Origin: Neckera pumila
Lineage: Eukaryota > Streptophyta > Bryopsida > Hypnales > Neckeraceae
Assembly: GCA_963969595.1 (NCBI GenBank)
Contig: OZ018411.1
Span: forward strand, 12,464,501 to 12,528,500
DNA length: 64,000 bases
Direction of reading: 5' to 3'
In this document: in pieces, positions 1 through 12,194 of the stretch
How the letters are laid out: each line of letters opens with the position of its first letter
Numbering within the stretch: position 1 is the stretch's first letter
Translations under genes and position numbers: made by a program
The notes under the pieces: model-generated
Told to the model about the DNA's origin: nothing
The model's database searches: none
Seen by the model: only the letters and a program-made list of their open reading frames with translations

Positions 1-1740
1 ATAGCCATTGATTTTTAATTGGATATGAGGTTGTGTATGTAAAAAAGACGAGAAAAGAGATTCCCATCCAAAATGATTCACCTCAGTTTAGAAGGAAAAG
101 TGAAAGAAGAAATAAATCCAAACCCTCTAAGAAGTTGGCATACTTGAAGAATTTGTTTGTTAAGGATTTCACATTGGGCTCCAAAAAATTGTTCCAAAGG
201 GCAACTACAACAAATACTTATACTATTTTTTATTATTTTTTATTATCCTTATATAGTGATATGATTTTTGGCCAAATTTTTTATTTATACCTCCAAAGGA
301 ATCCAAATTCATATTTAAGGTGCACAAAATTATAATACACATTGGAGAATTTTTTCGTATTTATCAAAAATAGTTTATCATAACTAAAGTATATACAATT
401 GTTACAACCATTTTGGAGGGTTTAAATACTACTTGTATCCAAAAAAGAAAATTTGAAACTAAAATTGGGATTTGAAGTCATCTATAATGATAACGTAGAT
501 TGACAAAATAGTTTTCTAAAAATAATATTTTCCACCTTACATATGTGTTCAAAGTGTGCTATTTATATATCAGCACAAGGATTTGTAGAATTTTCTTTCA
601 TCAAGATGTAATTAGTTGCTTAAAAGCTTCCTTTCGATAGCAAAAAATAAAAATATTTAGTTTATTTTTTGAGTTTTTTAATATTTTACAAAAATATAAA
701 TATGAAGAAATCTATTACCTTGAAATTTTTAGTTTCTTTATTTTGTGCATAACTTTTCAAAAATATTTTTTGGGAAAATATACTATTTTCAGTGCTATAT
801 TAAATTTCTAGAATTTTTATTTCTAGAACTTTTTCCAATCTTTTTTTCCAAGTACAATAGTCAAAATGCAACAAATAATACAAGCATTTTGTGCAATCAC
901 TCTAAGCAACTCCTAGACTTCATACCTTTGTAAGAAGGAAGACTCTATACCACTGGTAGTGAAAGGAAAACATATAGTCTCCAAGCATTAAAGAATAATA
1001 AATGGAAGTCAAAGAGTTCTCTGAAAGAAGTAAGGGAAATTAAAGAATCAAGGTTGTCTAATTAAAGGATAGTCTTTTGTCAACTTTAGTTCCTTATATC
1101 TTCAACTTTGAAAATTTATAGTGTACAATTGAGGTATTGAAACAGCTTAAGTTGTGATTCTCTTCCATTTCCTAAAGCATTGACCTTATTCTTTTTCTCA
1201 TAGATTTAGTCAAATGGTGGAATTAGAAAAGGTGTTGTTTTGAGGAAAATGATTTCTTTGTTGCTCACATAAGTACTAAACGTTGAACCATCCATCTAGT
1301 AGAAGATGATTGTTATTGAAAAGTAGTGCACTTCATCCACTTAATATTGAAGATGATTCAAGAAAGATCATATAGTGTACCAATGGAAAGAAGAAAGAAT
1401 ACTCAACATATATTATATAAATTAATGATATAACTTAAATAATTTGGAGGAATTACAATTATCTATAGAAGTCACTTGGCTCGGTGCAATTAAATTAGAT
1501 TACATCATTAAGAAGCAACTTTAAAATTAACCTTGTAATGCCACGGAGAATTCAAATGTCAGATGAATGATGAATGAAAACAAGGAATACAACTATTCAT
1601 CCAGGCACAGCCCAATTTTGTGACTGATGATCAAAATCATCAGCCCATCGTTTCATCGTTACAAATTCTTATCATCGAGTCTCAGTTAAACTCTGGCGGA
1701 TACATATCCATTTCTAGTGCTCCGAGTTTTCACAAAACTT
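1..1740. other. AT-rich intergenic DNA, no gene recognised
   Basis: Only short open frames (at most about 100 codons) of low complexity occur here and none resembles a known protein. Composition is strongly AT-rich with homopolymer runs. GC content rises after about 1,560, approaching the tandem repeat and the first gene. Confidence 0.5.
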
Positions 1741-1747
1741 CGTTTCC

Positions 1748-2720
1748 TTAATTTGTGGAAGCGCGCAGCCTCTCCTTCGTAAACATTACTCCGACGAGAC
1801 TCGTGAGTTTTTTTTCAGCTTGAGCTGAGCTTCATTGATGAAGAGTTGCTTCATTAATGTGACTCTAGAACTTCCTAGGATATTTCTTTATGAATGCAAA
1901 CATCTCAGCAATGCCGCGATATCTCTTTGACAGTATCATGAAATCAATTAGTAGTTCTACTAAGGAATCGCCCCCCTAAATTTGTGGTTAAAATTTGAAT
2001 TCTAGTTTGGGAGAAGCTGTGGCGGAAACAAATGCAAATCTAGTGCTCAATGCTTCAGAAAGTTTTGTTTAATTAATTTGTGCACGCGTGATCTCTTATA
2101 AACATTATTCCTACGAGACGATTAATTTTTCAGCTTGAGGTGAGCTTCACTGATGAAGTTGCTTCATTAATGTGACTAGAGAACTTCCACGGATATTTCT
2201 CTATGAATGCAAACATCTCAGCAACTCTGCGATATCTCTCGACAGTATCATGAAATCAATATAGTTCTGTACTTGCTACGTACATCGCCCGCCTAAATTT
2301 GTGGTTTGAAATTTGAATTCTAGTTTGGGAAAAGCTGTGGCGAAAACGAATGCAAATCTAGTGCTCAATGCTTCAGAAAGTTTTTGTTTAATTAATTTGT
2401 GCCCGCGTGATCTCTCATAAACATTATTCCTATGAGACGAGTATTTTTTTCAGCTTGAGGTGAGCCTCGTTCATGAAGTTGCATCATTAATGTGACTCTA
2501 CTTCCAAGGATACTACTCTCTGAATGCGCATGGCTCAGCCTGCATTTAGCGATATCTCTTGTCACTTGCCATGATTGTAGTTCTGTATGCTAGCTACTTC
2601 TCCAGCTTCCTACTTTTGTGATTTGAAGTTTGTGGTCTAATTTGAGCGAACGTGTGGCGGAAACAAATGCAAATCTTTCAGAAAGTTTTGTTTAATTAAT
2701 TTGTACACACTACCTCTTAC
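1748..2720. repeat. Tandem repeat, about three units of 304-325 bp
   Basis: The anchor TTAATTTGTG recurs at about 1748, 2073, 2392 and 2696, giving periods of roughly 325, 319 and 304 bp. Each unit repeats the same order of sub-motifs: a CGAGAC block, CAGCTTGAG, a TTCATTAATGTGACT block, CTCTGAATGC or CTATGAATGC, GCGATATCTCT, and GTGGCGGAAACAAATGC. Units differ by scattered substitutions and small indels, so the duplication is not recent. The array ends about 270 bp before the calmodulin-like gene, so it may form part of that gene's upstream region. Confidence 0.8.
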
Positions 2721-2985
2721 AACGCTCATTTCTGGAATGCAGAGGCAAATCGTGACAGGAAATAAGCACTCGATTCTTGGAGCGATTTTCTGAAAACTAT
2801 TCCATGGCGATTCGACAGGATAGTGAATTGCTTCGGATCTCTAATACTGATGGCCAAGAGAACGATCCAAATGACGTTGGAGAAGGTGAATAACCACTGC
2901 CGCCGCTTCTTACAAGTTCACGAACCGCAACGTCTTCCTCCAATTCAGATGTATGAGCAGTGCTTGCTGAATTCAAATACTACTT

Positions 2986-3672
2986 ATGAATATACCTCAT
3001 GATGAATTTACGATCAATGTATGGCCGATTTTACTGCACGCACTCTGTATCAATTTCGCAAGTAATGATTCCATAATTGCAGTTGACAAAGACGAGCAAT
3101 CCCTCGTAGAACTTATTGAAACGCCAGCCTCGAGAAGAGAGATTAGGTATCGCAGAGCGTGCGAGAAATACTTTGAGAGCCTTCTTCAAAACGATGCAGA
3201 TCCCGAAGAGACAACTCAGCAACCCGCTCTGCAAGCCAAAGTACTTTGCTCGGAGTTGCAGAGTTTGGGAATGGCACCCGAGGTGACGGAGGATGAGCTA
3301 TGCAACATGTTGAAGTCCTCAGGGTATGCTGACGAGAATGGTACCCTAGGGTTTGAACGGTTCTTGGTCTTAGCCAAGGATTTAAAACTGATCGAATCGA
3401 TGAAGGCGTCCAAGAGGGAGAGGAAGAGAGGTAATAATTTAGACCGAGGACTTTTAGGAGAGTTCTTTGAGATCCTCGACTTTGGTGAAGCAACAGGATT
3501 CTCGAGTAGCGACTTCGTCGACGCTCTTGGGAGATTGAGTTCGGAGATCACGGATGGAACTGCCGAAAATCTTGTCCGGTACGCTAATCTACATCCAGGT
3601 GTTAAGATTTCCTTCAAACAATTTGAGAGGGTGCTCCTTAGAGCACGTGTGGAATATCAGACGCTACTCTAA
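2986..3672 (+). CDS. Divergent calmodulin-like (EF-hand fold) protein
   Basis: A 228-residue open frame. From about residue 83 to the end it follows the calmodulin layout. A helix segment LCSELQSLGM is followed by a degenerate EF loop (YADENGTLGFER). A second pair starts at GEFFEILDFGEATGF, and a final loop reads NLHPGVKISFKQ. The Ca-binding positions are largely lost: loop one lacks acid residues at positions 1 and 12, loop two keeps only the first and last, and loop three keeps none. It is therefore probably a protein-binding module rather than a calcium sensor. The ~80-residue N-terminal part is unrecognised. This ATG is the first after an in-frame stop at 2968. An upstream ATG at 2803 (29 codons, possible donor GAAG|GTGAAT at 2892/2893) could be an extra first exon. 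The frame has normal GC content against AT-rich flanks. Confidence 0.62.
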   Translation: MNIPHDEFTINVWPILLHALCINFASNDSIIAVDKDEQSLVELIETPASRREIRYRRACEKYFESLLQNDADPEETTQQPALQAKVLCSELQSLGMAPEVTEDELCNMLKSSGYADENGTLGFERFLVLAKDLKLIESMKASKRERKRGNNLDRGLLGEFFEILDFGEATGFSSSDFVDALGRLSSEITDGTAENLVRYANLHPGVKISFKQFERVLLRARVEYQTLL

Positions 3673-4516
3673 GACAAGTTGCCGAACTCAATGCTGTCAC
3701 AGGGACAGTCTCTGAAGTGGTTTTGTTAGTGGAGTTTGCATGAATTTGGACTTCCCTGGTAGTTGCATCAATTTTGTACCTGACTCCGAGAGAACTTTCC
3801 AAAGACTATTGTGGCTGAAGGGCTGGGACTTCAAAGAAGTTTCAGAACCTCCGTTGTCACAGTTGAATGTCTCCGCTGCCCTGAGCTAGATGCTACCAGA
3901 GGTTTCCACCTGTGTCGATCGGCCTTGTGACCATCACTTCATCGGCTTAATTTGTAACCTCTTGGAACTTGAAATGCATGAGAATTCTGCACTAGCAGCA
4001 CCTGAGGAATATGAATTCACGGTGCACAATCCGATTGACTGTCCCATTTCATGTTTCGAGGACTTTTTGATTACAGAATTTCTCATTCATTCAAACCAAT
4101 GCATGTGACTTTATAAAATCACACTTTCTGTATGATGAATTTGATGAAATTGAGGTTCATTTGGGGAGAGCATCGATAATTGACAATAGGTCACTCATAA
4201 ATCAAGCCCAACATATGTTGAAAAGAGTATAATGAGCTCACATAATGATGTACAGCCATTGGTTTACCATGCCTTCATTCAATATTCTTGCTCAAATTTT
4301 GAGTGTTGATGTTCAGAGGATCCATAATAGTTGCTCATACCTTCTCCATTGGTGGTATGCTTTTGATCAAATTTCAAACAAACAAAATTTCAAATTGATC
4401 TTTGCACATAAGGGCAAAAGTACATAGCAGAGCTCTTTGCACCCATCTACAGGAAATCACGAGTACCAAGATTTTAATGACCAAATGTATTAGGACCTAA
4501 ATATTGCTCATTTGTC
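3673..4516. other. Region between two convergent genes
   Basis: This stretch separates the plus-strand calmodulin-like frame from the minus-strand F-box pseudogene, so it should hold both 3' ends. A 72-codon frame at 3890-4108 has no recognisable domain and is most simply 3'-UTR sequence. GC content falls steadily from about 4,120. Confidence 0.4.
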
Positions 4517-5658
4517 CTAAGCAATAGCACTCCAACTAATTGTGAACATCATTCTAAGAAATAAAGGCTCTACAAAGGCTGGAAGGTGGCGCCACTCACA
4601 AGTTGACAAATTGTATAGCCAAGCATGCTTAGAACCAGGAGCATATACAAGTAAAAATCCGTTGCAACCATAAAGTCTTGAATTGCCGACGGGTCTATCA
4701 CGGATGCACTTGCAAGGGCCACCATTACGCACTCCCAATTTTACCCAAGTAGTTGTCTTCTCTAGGAGTTGAAACTTTGATATGCAATACTTTTGTAGCA
4801 TACTTGTACCATCCTCCAATAGATCTGCAGGGCCTAGAGATGCCTCTTTGTGCAATACAAAAAGATGGTCTTCAATGAGCACACAACAATCTGGTTCCAC
4901 CTTAAGTCCTAGTACAATATCATTGAAATTCTCCAATGTTCCATCTATACAATTGTACACGCAAAGGCTACGGCAAACTGGAACGTCACAAACAAAATTT
5001 GAATAATACCACCCAATAATGTGACCCTGTGTTGCTTCTACAACCATCCACTCTTTGATGTGGGAGTCATAGACTTGGGCAAAGAAACCACCATTTTCAA
5101 TGGAGCCTACCACAAAAACTTTATACTCCTTGGTTTTCCTATCCATAGTGAGCTTCACCATCCTTACCACTCTCATCAGAGTGTTGGTTTTTTCAGCCCC
5201 CATACTCAATAAAGGAGGGAGTTGTGTCTTTTGTTTCATTAAAGGATTCATCACAATGCAAAACTCAAGCTTGTTATCACACCACTTCCTTTCCAAAACA
5301 CAACACACTAGTCCCCCATCACCTCCATCAAAGGTTCCAACGTTTCAAATACTGCATTAGTTTCAAGAACATGCCATTTATCTGCTTGCACATCATAGAT
5401 GTTATCAGAGTGTTGAATCCGAGCATAAAGTGTTGTAGATAGGAGAGCAAACATGTTGAAATGAGCTCTTGCATCAAGGACTTGGTTGAACTCTGAGTCT
5501 TTGCAATCAATGTTCCTCTTCCATTCCTTAGAGAGAATTCAAAGCTGACCAATTCCAGCTCCATGAAGATGAGCAAACACAAGGTGCAAGAGCTCCTTGG
5601 GCAAAGTTCCCCAAAGACTAGGCTTCAAGGCCATGGCTGGAATCTTCAACCTCGACAT
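4517..5658 (-). pseudogene. F-box/kelch-type protein, broken by a stop and a frameshift
   Basis: Read on the minus strand from the ATG at 5658, the protein starts with an F-box-like segment (LWGTLPKELLHLVFAHLHG) and then hits TGA at 5541-5539. Beyond it the same frame continues with family-like sequence (LSKEWKRNIDC, later YDVQADKWHVLE) to a TAG at 5310-5308. Around 5330 a one-base shift moves the coding sense to the 4517-5308 frame. That frame carries the C-terminal kelch/galactose-oxidase-like part: YKVFVVGS, VYDSHIKEWMV, later HAWLYNLSTCEWRHLPAF. In the family, the F-box binds SKP1 in an SCF ubiquitin ligase and the kelch part binds substrate. Two independent lesions argue for a pseudogene, although assembly error cannot be excluded. 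Most of the protein past the shift is still open, so decay is recent. Confidence 0.7.
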
Positions 5659-5660
5659 GC

Positions 5661-5788
5661 CTGAACCTCAAAGATCCTAGTATTAGTTGACTTGAACATC
5701 AATTGAAAAGACCTTGATTCTAACTTTTGTAATACTTTGTAAACAATCAAAGAAAGCAAAAGTTGTCAAAAGCCAATCAAAAACTTAC
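5661..5788 (-). other. Probable 5'-UTR intron of the F-box gene
   Basis: On the minus strand a strong donor (AAC|GTAAGTTTT, intron from 5788) and an acceptor (TTTGAGGTTCAG, ending 5661) enclose 128 bp. A branch-point-like CTAATAC lies about 25 nt before the acceptor. The exon resumes two bases before the ATG at 5658, so the intron would end directly next to the start codon. Confidence 0.5.
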
Positions 5789-6389
5789 GTTTGCTGTTTG
5801 AGTGACGAATACTGCAATGCAGCGTAGAAGTCATATTGAATAATAGGTCGAAAATCTGAAGATCTTCCTTTTTACTATTGGTTCCCTACAAGAAAATCAC
5901 CCTTCTAGTTGGAGATAAATGTTTACGAGTGCTCTCATAAAATTAGTAGTCTTAAAGATGAAATGCACTAAGTTAACCTCAATAAGCTGAAGGTAACTAC
6001 CATCTTCAGATACTTCTGTGCAAGATTTCGTAATCGCAGCCAGACTTTCCGACATTCAATGACTTTCCGATTGAAGGAGGAAAAACAAAGCCGCTGAAAA
6101 ACCGCTTCAATGACTTCTACTTCATCAACCTTCAATTACCTCCCTGCAAACCAGATCTCTAATAAATCCACAATACTTCGCTAGTTCCCGTCCACGACAC
6201 TGCGAGCGAGGTCGAAATAACTCAAAAATATAGTAAAGTCGCATAATTCAATTAAATTATTGGCCCGAGCTTGACAGTGACTGATCGCTTCCCATGAAAA
6301 TGCAGGACAAAAATTTAACTCCTTTATCAAAGAAATATTCCTTGCCAGAATGGCTAAAGTCGATAAAAAAATTCAAGCTCTGCGCAGGC

Positions 6390-6835
6390 TAACTTCGACA
6401 GACCGACTCGGATAGAAGCTAAAACCCTAAAACAGATCCCATTGTCTTCCAGACACTCCCCCGGACTAAGATGTTCAAAAAACTGAATACTCTTCTCGTA
6501 ATTGCACCAGAAATCGAAGAAATACGCAAATCGAAACGAAATCGAAACGAAACTTTCTCAGAGGGTGGGAAAAAAAGGTAAGAAGCTCAAAACGGAGCCA
6601 AAATGTGAGTCCGCTGAATTCGACAGACAGATTCGGATAGAAGCTAAAACCCTAAAACAGATTCTATTGCCTACCGGACACTTCCCGGAACTAAGATGTT
6701 CAAAAACTTGAATACCCTTCTCGCAATTGCACATGAACTCGAAGAAATACGCAAATCGAAAGGAAATCAAAACAAAACTTTCTCAGGGGAAGAAGAACAA
6801 GATAAGAAGCTCAAAAGGGAGCCAAAATTGAACCG
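6390..6835. repeat. Direct tandem duplication, period 225 bp
   Basis: The block with GATAGAAGCTAAAACCCTAA occurs at 6411 and again at 6636. The following text (CTAAGATGTTCAAAAA, GAAGAAATACGCAAATCGAA, AACTTTCTCAG) repeats in order with about 10% difference. It lies upstream of the F-box pseudogene, so it may be a duplicated promoter or leader. No credible protein is encoded; the ~70-codon frames on both strands are by-products. Confidence 0.75.
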
Positions 6836-6954
6836 GACAAAAGGTGAGCGAGATCACCAGTAGGACGAAATGACTTCTGCTTAGCGCCCGCGCTTGGAAT
6901 CCAATCCGCTGCCTGCGAAGTTGATGCAACGCAGTAGCAGAGGGCGGGGCGACC

Positions 6955-7060
6955 AGCTTGATCAGGACGCCCAGAAGTGGATATGTGGACTTGAGGGCGA
7001 CCGTCGGTCGGTCACGATTTTCGTCCGCTTGATCAGGACGCCCAGAAGTGGCGACTGATG
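6955..7060. repeat. Short direct repeat, period 71 bp
   Basis: CTTGATCAGGACGCCCAGAAG occurs (in part or whole) at 6957 and again at 7028, in an unusually GC-rich patch. Possibly the transcription-start area of the minus-strand F-box locus. Confidence 0.6.
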
Positions 7061-7770
7061 GTCGCCCGCTCCGTTTAGACTTCATCCATTCTTTATTGGC
7101 TCCGGATGTAAGGGAAGGAGGCTTTCGTGAGTGAGTGATATCATTTTGCTAGTTAGAGTAATATCATTCACTACAGGAACCTTTTCTCACATTCAAACTA
7201 TTTGACCTTTAATCCTCAATCAGATAAGGGCGGACCCATAACCATTGAATTTTGGCTTAACGGTCCAATTTTGTGTTTGTTGCCATTTTCAAACTAGATA
7301 TGAATGAAAAATCTTATATTTATTTTTTCAGAGATGAAATCACATGTCTACTACAAGTTATAAAATTTTCAACCTTTCTTGGAAAAATTTGAAATGATTG
7401 TGAATTTTATTTTGTTTTAAATGAAGAAAATTCATATCAAACACAAAATATATTAAAAAAATCTAAATTTTTCACTATATATGTATAATATAGTGTGTAA
7501 CATCATGGAATAAACCAAAGCTATCGTATCATTCTATAATTGGAAAATCAACAAACTGTGGTTTTTGGCCTAAAGGTCATAGTTATAGCTGTAAAATATT
7601 TGAATTTAAGATTTTTTTCAAAATTTCCAATTGGAATAGAAAGTGCATTGGATAAGCTTCATTTCATTGGTTGGACTCAAATTTAAAATTACCACTTTTA
7701 TGGCTAAAATTCACATCAAGAGTAAAATAGGAAGAAATGGCCCAAACACATTACAAAGATGATCTGCAGA

Positions 7771-8670
7771 TTAACCTCTAAAGGACCATTTGCTTGTTCA
7801 GGGGACAAGTAGGATTTTAGATAGGTACCTATAGTCTCATTTTTTGTCCTAATTTTTTTAAATTCTTTTTGAAGATAGAAAAAATTGATTAGCTCTGTGG
7901 GAATATTTATTTTCAATCAATGCTCAAAAACAGAAGTTATGCTCAAAACAAGGAAGAGTGGGAGAAGAAGATAGAGCAACACAAAAAAAATTCAAAAATT
8001 TGAATTTTTTTTTATAATTTTTTTTCTCATAGATTATAATTTTGTCTATATAGAAAGCTTTGATTCATTACATTTGGATTTGTTATGAAAAAGTTATGAA
8101 CAATCTTGTTTTTCAAGCAATTAGAGCATCTTCTTGAAAAAATAACTTTTAGGATTCATTTTATAATGCAATTTTTACAATTTAAAAAAAAATTAGTTCC
8201 AAATGGTTTACTAGAACAATCTCACCATTGGTATTAGTGCATTTTAATTCCATTTCAATAACATTAATAATTTAGAGTTTCCTTCTATCTTGTATCTATT
8301 TCAATTTAACAATTTTTTAAAGTATGAAAATTAAGTCATTTTTAATCATTCTTTTTTGTAGACTCTCAAATCAATTCTCCACCATAAATATTTAATGCTC
8401 AAAAATGTGTAGTACAAAAATGTGACTAATTTTGACCACATGCTTTTTCACCAAAGCATGTTTTTTTTATTTTAAATGCAAATATCTTGCAACCTATGCG
8501 GTCAAAAATTTTGAAGTTTTTTCTACACATTCTCATACTAGTTAGGCGTAAGATCCTATAGTTAGATGTGCAAAAAAACAATTTTTTCAAAAATATTTAC
8601 TCTTTGCTGTAGAAATGGCAGTTTTGTGAAGTTTTGGATAGAAAAAAGGCCCTGATCCTTTAGGGATTAA
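7771..8670. mobile_element. TTAA-flanked non-autonomous element, family A copy 1
   Basis: Bounded by TTAACCTCTAAAGGACC on the left and the inverted ATCCTTTAGGGATTAA on the right, about 900 bp with no coding capacity. The interior is AT-rich and shares blocks with the copies at 33,914, 36,371 and 59,713, such as GCTTTGATTCATT and AAAAAGTTATGAACAA. Four-base TTAA flanks and CCC-type termini resemble piggyBac-style insertions. Superfamily assignment is inference. Confidence 0.72.
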
Positions 8671-10137
8671 GCACCTTCTTTTTTAGAAATGTCAATAAGG
8701 TCATAACAAAGGACTTTGCAATACTATTCATTGAAAATGAACTCAAGTACCCTCCAACCAAATAAATTGGATGAAAAAATATTTTTTTCCATCTTCCAAT
8801 CTTCGTTGCAATCATCTATCGGATATACTCAAGTACTGACCAACTAATAATTGGATGAAAAAACATTTTTTCGCCATCCTCCAGTCTTACTAGAAGGCAT
8901 CTATCAAACACTTAGTGTTTGCAACAATGCTACACAATTCCCTATGACCACAATAGTTATCCAAACTACCTTAATTATTGAACCAATAGATGCATTCTTT
9001 GTTTCTACAATGAACAATGAAGTCATCCATTGTCCATTTTTCAAACTCATCGTCCTTCAAAGGTTAACCCATAAATGACATTGCGGATGACCCATAAATG
9101 ATAGAAAATCCTCTTGTGTAGTACAAAAGTGCAACTACAACTATTCATCCTTGGAATTTTGTTGTGAAAAGGAGAGGTCTTCTACAATAGTTTGACTTCC
9201 AATGAGTGCTTATGCATTTTTTAAGCCAATGATTCCCATGGTATCCAAAGGGATGATTTCCACACTCACTAGTCCATCCTTTAAGGGTTAATATGATTGT
9301 CTTTGTTGTCTTCCAAGTAGACACATTGAGTTAGAATGTAGTTAGTAAGATATTTCTTTGTCCAAATTTCAATCAATTTTTGTCGAATTGCAGTAAGTGA
9401 CAACCATGGATGCTCACACCTAACAGCAACAAATGCAAACACGTTGGATTCATTGAGTACAAAAGAATTTCCAGATCAATCGCCTCTCCTCCCCAAAACA
9501 ACGAACAATAGCTATGCTTGCATTGAGGTCTTGAAAATTAAAGAGAGGGCCAAAGCTGGTAAACTGATTTGTCCTAATAGTGAGTGCAAAATTGATGTCC
9601 CCAACAAAATTAGCGTCACTACAAGTTTTTACTTCTTGTGGAAATTGGCACAACAGAGTACTATAATTTCAGATGAGTGCCTACACTAATCTATTTCTTC
9701 TACAAACACCGTGACTTACACAAATTAGTGCCACACGCACGAATAGGACAAATCAGTGCAAAGGCATTCGGCCACAATGCCTGAAGTCTGACAACAGAAA
9801 ATACCGTATCGTATTCTCAATCACAAGGTTTCATAATCACTGTCACTCAATCTGCTTCATCTAAGCTTAATGCCCATTTCCACTGGCGACTGTGCATCCG
9901 CTCTCCTCAATACTGTAGCAGTGGGCAGATCAGGTGCTTATCCACGGATCCTAAACTATCAAATAAATAACCTTTGTGCTAACTATACCATACAGTAGTT
10001 GGTGATTTACACGCTTTTAAAGCCATACGCCTCCGAGGGAAGAGAGCTACAAATATACAGTCGCAGCAACAAGTTCGGCCACATAAATAGAAACTTGTTG
10101 TCGTAACCCAGCCAGGTCAGTACTAGAAGGAAACTTG
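8671..10137. other. Intergenic DNA and 3' flank of the RNF170-like gene
   Basis: An 85-bp direct repeat (ACTCAAGTAC at 8741 and 8826, each followed by ATTGGATGAAAAAA) lies at the left. Frames of 75-81 codons at 8851-9078 and 9444-9689 show no domain. From about 9,700 GC content rises and the sequence is probably 3'-UTR of the minus-strand E3 gene. Confidence 0.4.
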
Positions 10138-12018
10138 TTATTGGGGCTGTCCACCATGGTGGAGAACGAGAGTGGATCGGTACAGCATGGCCAAGTAAAA
10201 AAGGACCATAATAATCACCAACAAGTCGTCCAATAATCCCACCAATCCCACCACGCCTGTCCAGCCATCATCAAAATCCAGTAAGTTGCATGGAGATAAT
10301 ATACTCAATGCTAAACTTGGGAAGTTTTCTCTACAAAGTCAAGGAACCTGACGTTTGAAAGCATAGCATGTACCGTGTTGATAAGGTACAACACTCACTA
10401 CTTTCCTGCTAACGAGAGGATACTAAAATCATTAGGGACCTCAATCCGTCTCGTACACTGACCCTTTTCCAATAGTAACTCCAATGCACTTGGTTGGACT
10501 AATTAGCAAGCCATGATAGCAAGACTTGGCTAAATGTCTGACCACAGATCTTTGAATAACCTTCATGCAACAATCCTTTTGTTGGTGATAGCTGGAACAA
10601 AGAGGACATACCTTCGGGAATGACATCAAGCGGAGAGAATACATATACTGCCAGCAAAACCAACTGCGCACAAGACAAGTGTTAGGGTCTAGGAAAAAAT
10701 AATCTGCTGGAACGAAGAAACGAGAACCGGAAAGGAATAAAACAATGATCGAAGAGTGAAGCTATGATCGAAATGAGACGTAATTTGTAAGCTCTAGAAG
10801 ATTTACTATGACATACAAAGAAGAGAATCCGTGTCCGGTGAACAAGAGGAATGGCTCGTTGTGGGTCCATCAATTCCCCAACCATTCGTCGAAGCAGTAG
10901 AGGCATATCCCGAACTCTCTGCAAAACATACTAATGTCAGAAAAAACTACGTATTTCAAACCAAATTACCACCCAGTCAGCATTGAGAGGAAAACCAATT
11001 CAATGAACAATACTCACACAAACGTGATAGAAATACAAATATTATAAGAAAATAAAAAAATTCTCGACTGCACAAACTTGACTCTAAGGATTAACCGTAA
11101 TTCAGCATTCTGCATTTGCAGAGACGAAAATGAACTGCTCTAAGTGACCAAAACAGGCCAAATTAAACATTGACGCTGAAGTTAAGATTGAGTACCTGCA
11201 TAAAGCTGACGGGACCACCCCCAAAAATACGATTATACTTAGCAAGGTCACGCATAATCCGCTCCACCTCAGGATCATTTTGCTGATCCTCAGAAATCTC
11301 AGTTGGGATAAGTAGAGTGATAGCACGCCTACATATGGGACACCTGCAAGGTTGCAGCACTGAGCTATGTTGCCAAACCCTCAATATACATTCTCCTGCC
11401 ACGTCGGTATTAACAGCCATATCAGAACAAGAAGATAAGGAAGTTTCAAAAGGATGACCTAAAATAACACAAATTCAGAAATCCAAGAACGCATTGATTG
11501 CTAATCATCGTTACACCTTGCGTAGATCTGGAAGGGCAAAATGAAAGAGTAGCAGACGACAAAGATCAGGATTTTTAGTATAACTAGAATATTCCGAGAA
11601 CTGCGCCATAAAGGGTCATTTATATAATGCACAGAGAGGCCTCCCAATGGTCACAGTCGCTAAGGTCACAATGATCATACAGAGGCCTCCCTAAGCATCA
11701 TTGGGAATATTCTCTTAACGATGTTGTCTAACATTCTCTGACACGGTTCAATTGTACTGAAAACACTGTTTTGAAACGAAGAGCTAAACAAAGCCTCAAG
11801 AATAGGAGAACACATCAACCGAATCATTACACATTTATGAAAGACAACTTAATGGCAAAAATAATTCTCAGTCTGACTTAGGGTGTAGAACTTGGAACTT
11901 AAGAACTTGAAATACCGAGGAACTCACCGCAAAACCAATGGGCACAATTGGCCTGACAAGGCAATGTAAAGGAATCATGGCACACCGAACAACAATCGTT
12001 GTCAGGGGGCGCTTCCAT
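10138..12018 (-). CDS. RNF170-type RING E3 ubiquitin ligase with DUF1232 membrane domain
   Basis: Five exons: 12018-11928, 11395-11196, 10918-10817, 10663-10612 and 10256-10138, total 564 nt and 187 residues. All junctions have GT/AG borders and keep frame. The RING (residues 10-52) has the C3HC4 ligands C10, C13, C25, H27, C30, C33, C49 and C52, beginning CCSVCHDSF and ending CRCPICRR. A linker (RVRDMPLLLRRMVGELMDPQ) leads into a DUF1232 unit with SPLDVIPEG and GLLDDLL between two hydrophobic segments, ending RSTLVLHHGG. In animals RNF170 is an ER membrane ligase acting in ER-associated degradation of IP3 receptors; the plant members are poorly studied. The start MEAPPDND matches the short N-terminus usual in plant members. 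An in-frame upstream ATG at 12165 would add an atypical extension. Confidence 0.9.
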
Positions 12019-12194
12019 GTGGCGCGCAGCGAAGCTGCTGCTGCTCGTGGTGCGCTCCAGTGGTGGAGCGAGATCACCACGGCCTCCCAGAGGCTCCCTC
12101 GTCGCCACACTGCCCCCCCAAAGGCTACCAATCCACAGCCGTACCACGTACACCCCCTGCTTCAAAAAACTCAGCGACTGCCTGCATTCATTGG

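Noticed and set aside
3890..4108. 72-codon frame after the calmodulin-like gene
   Set aside because: No recognisable features; best taken as 3'-UTR.
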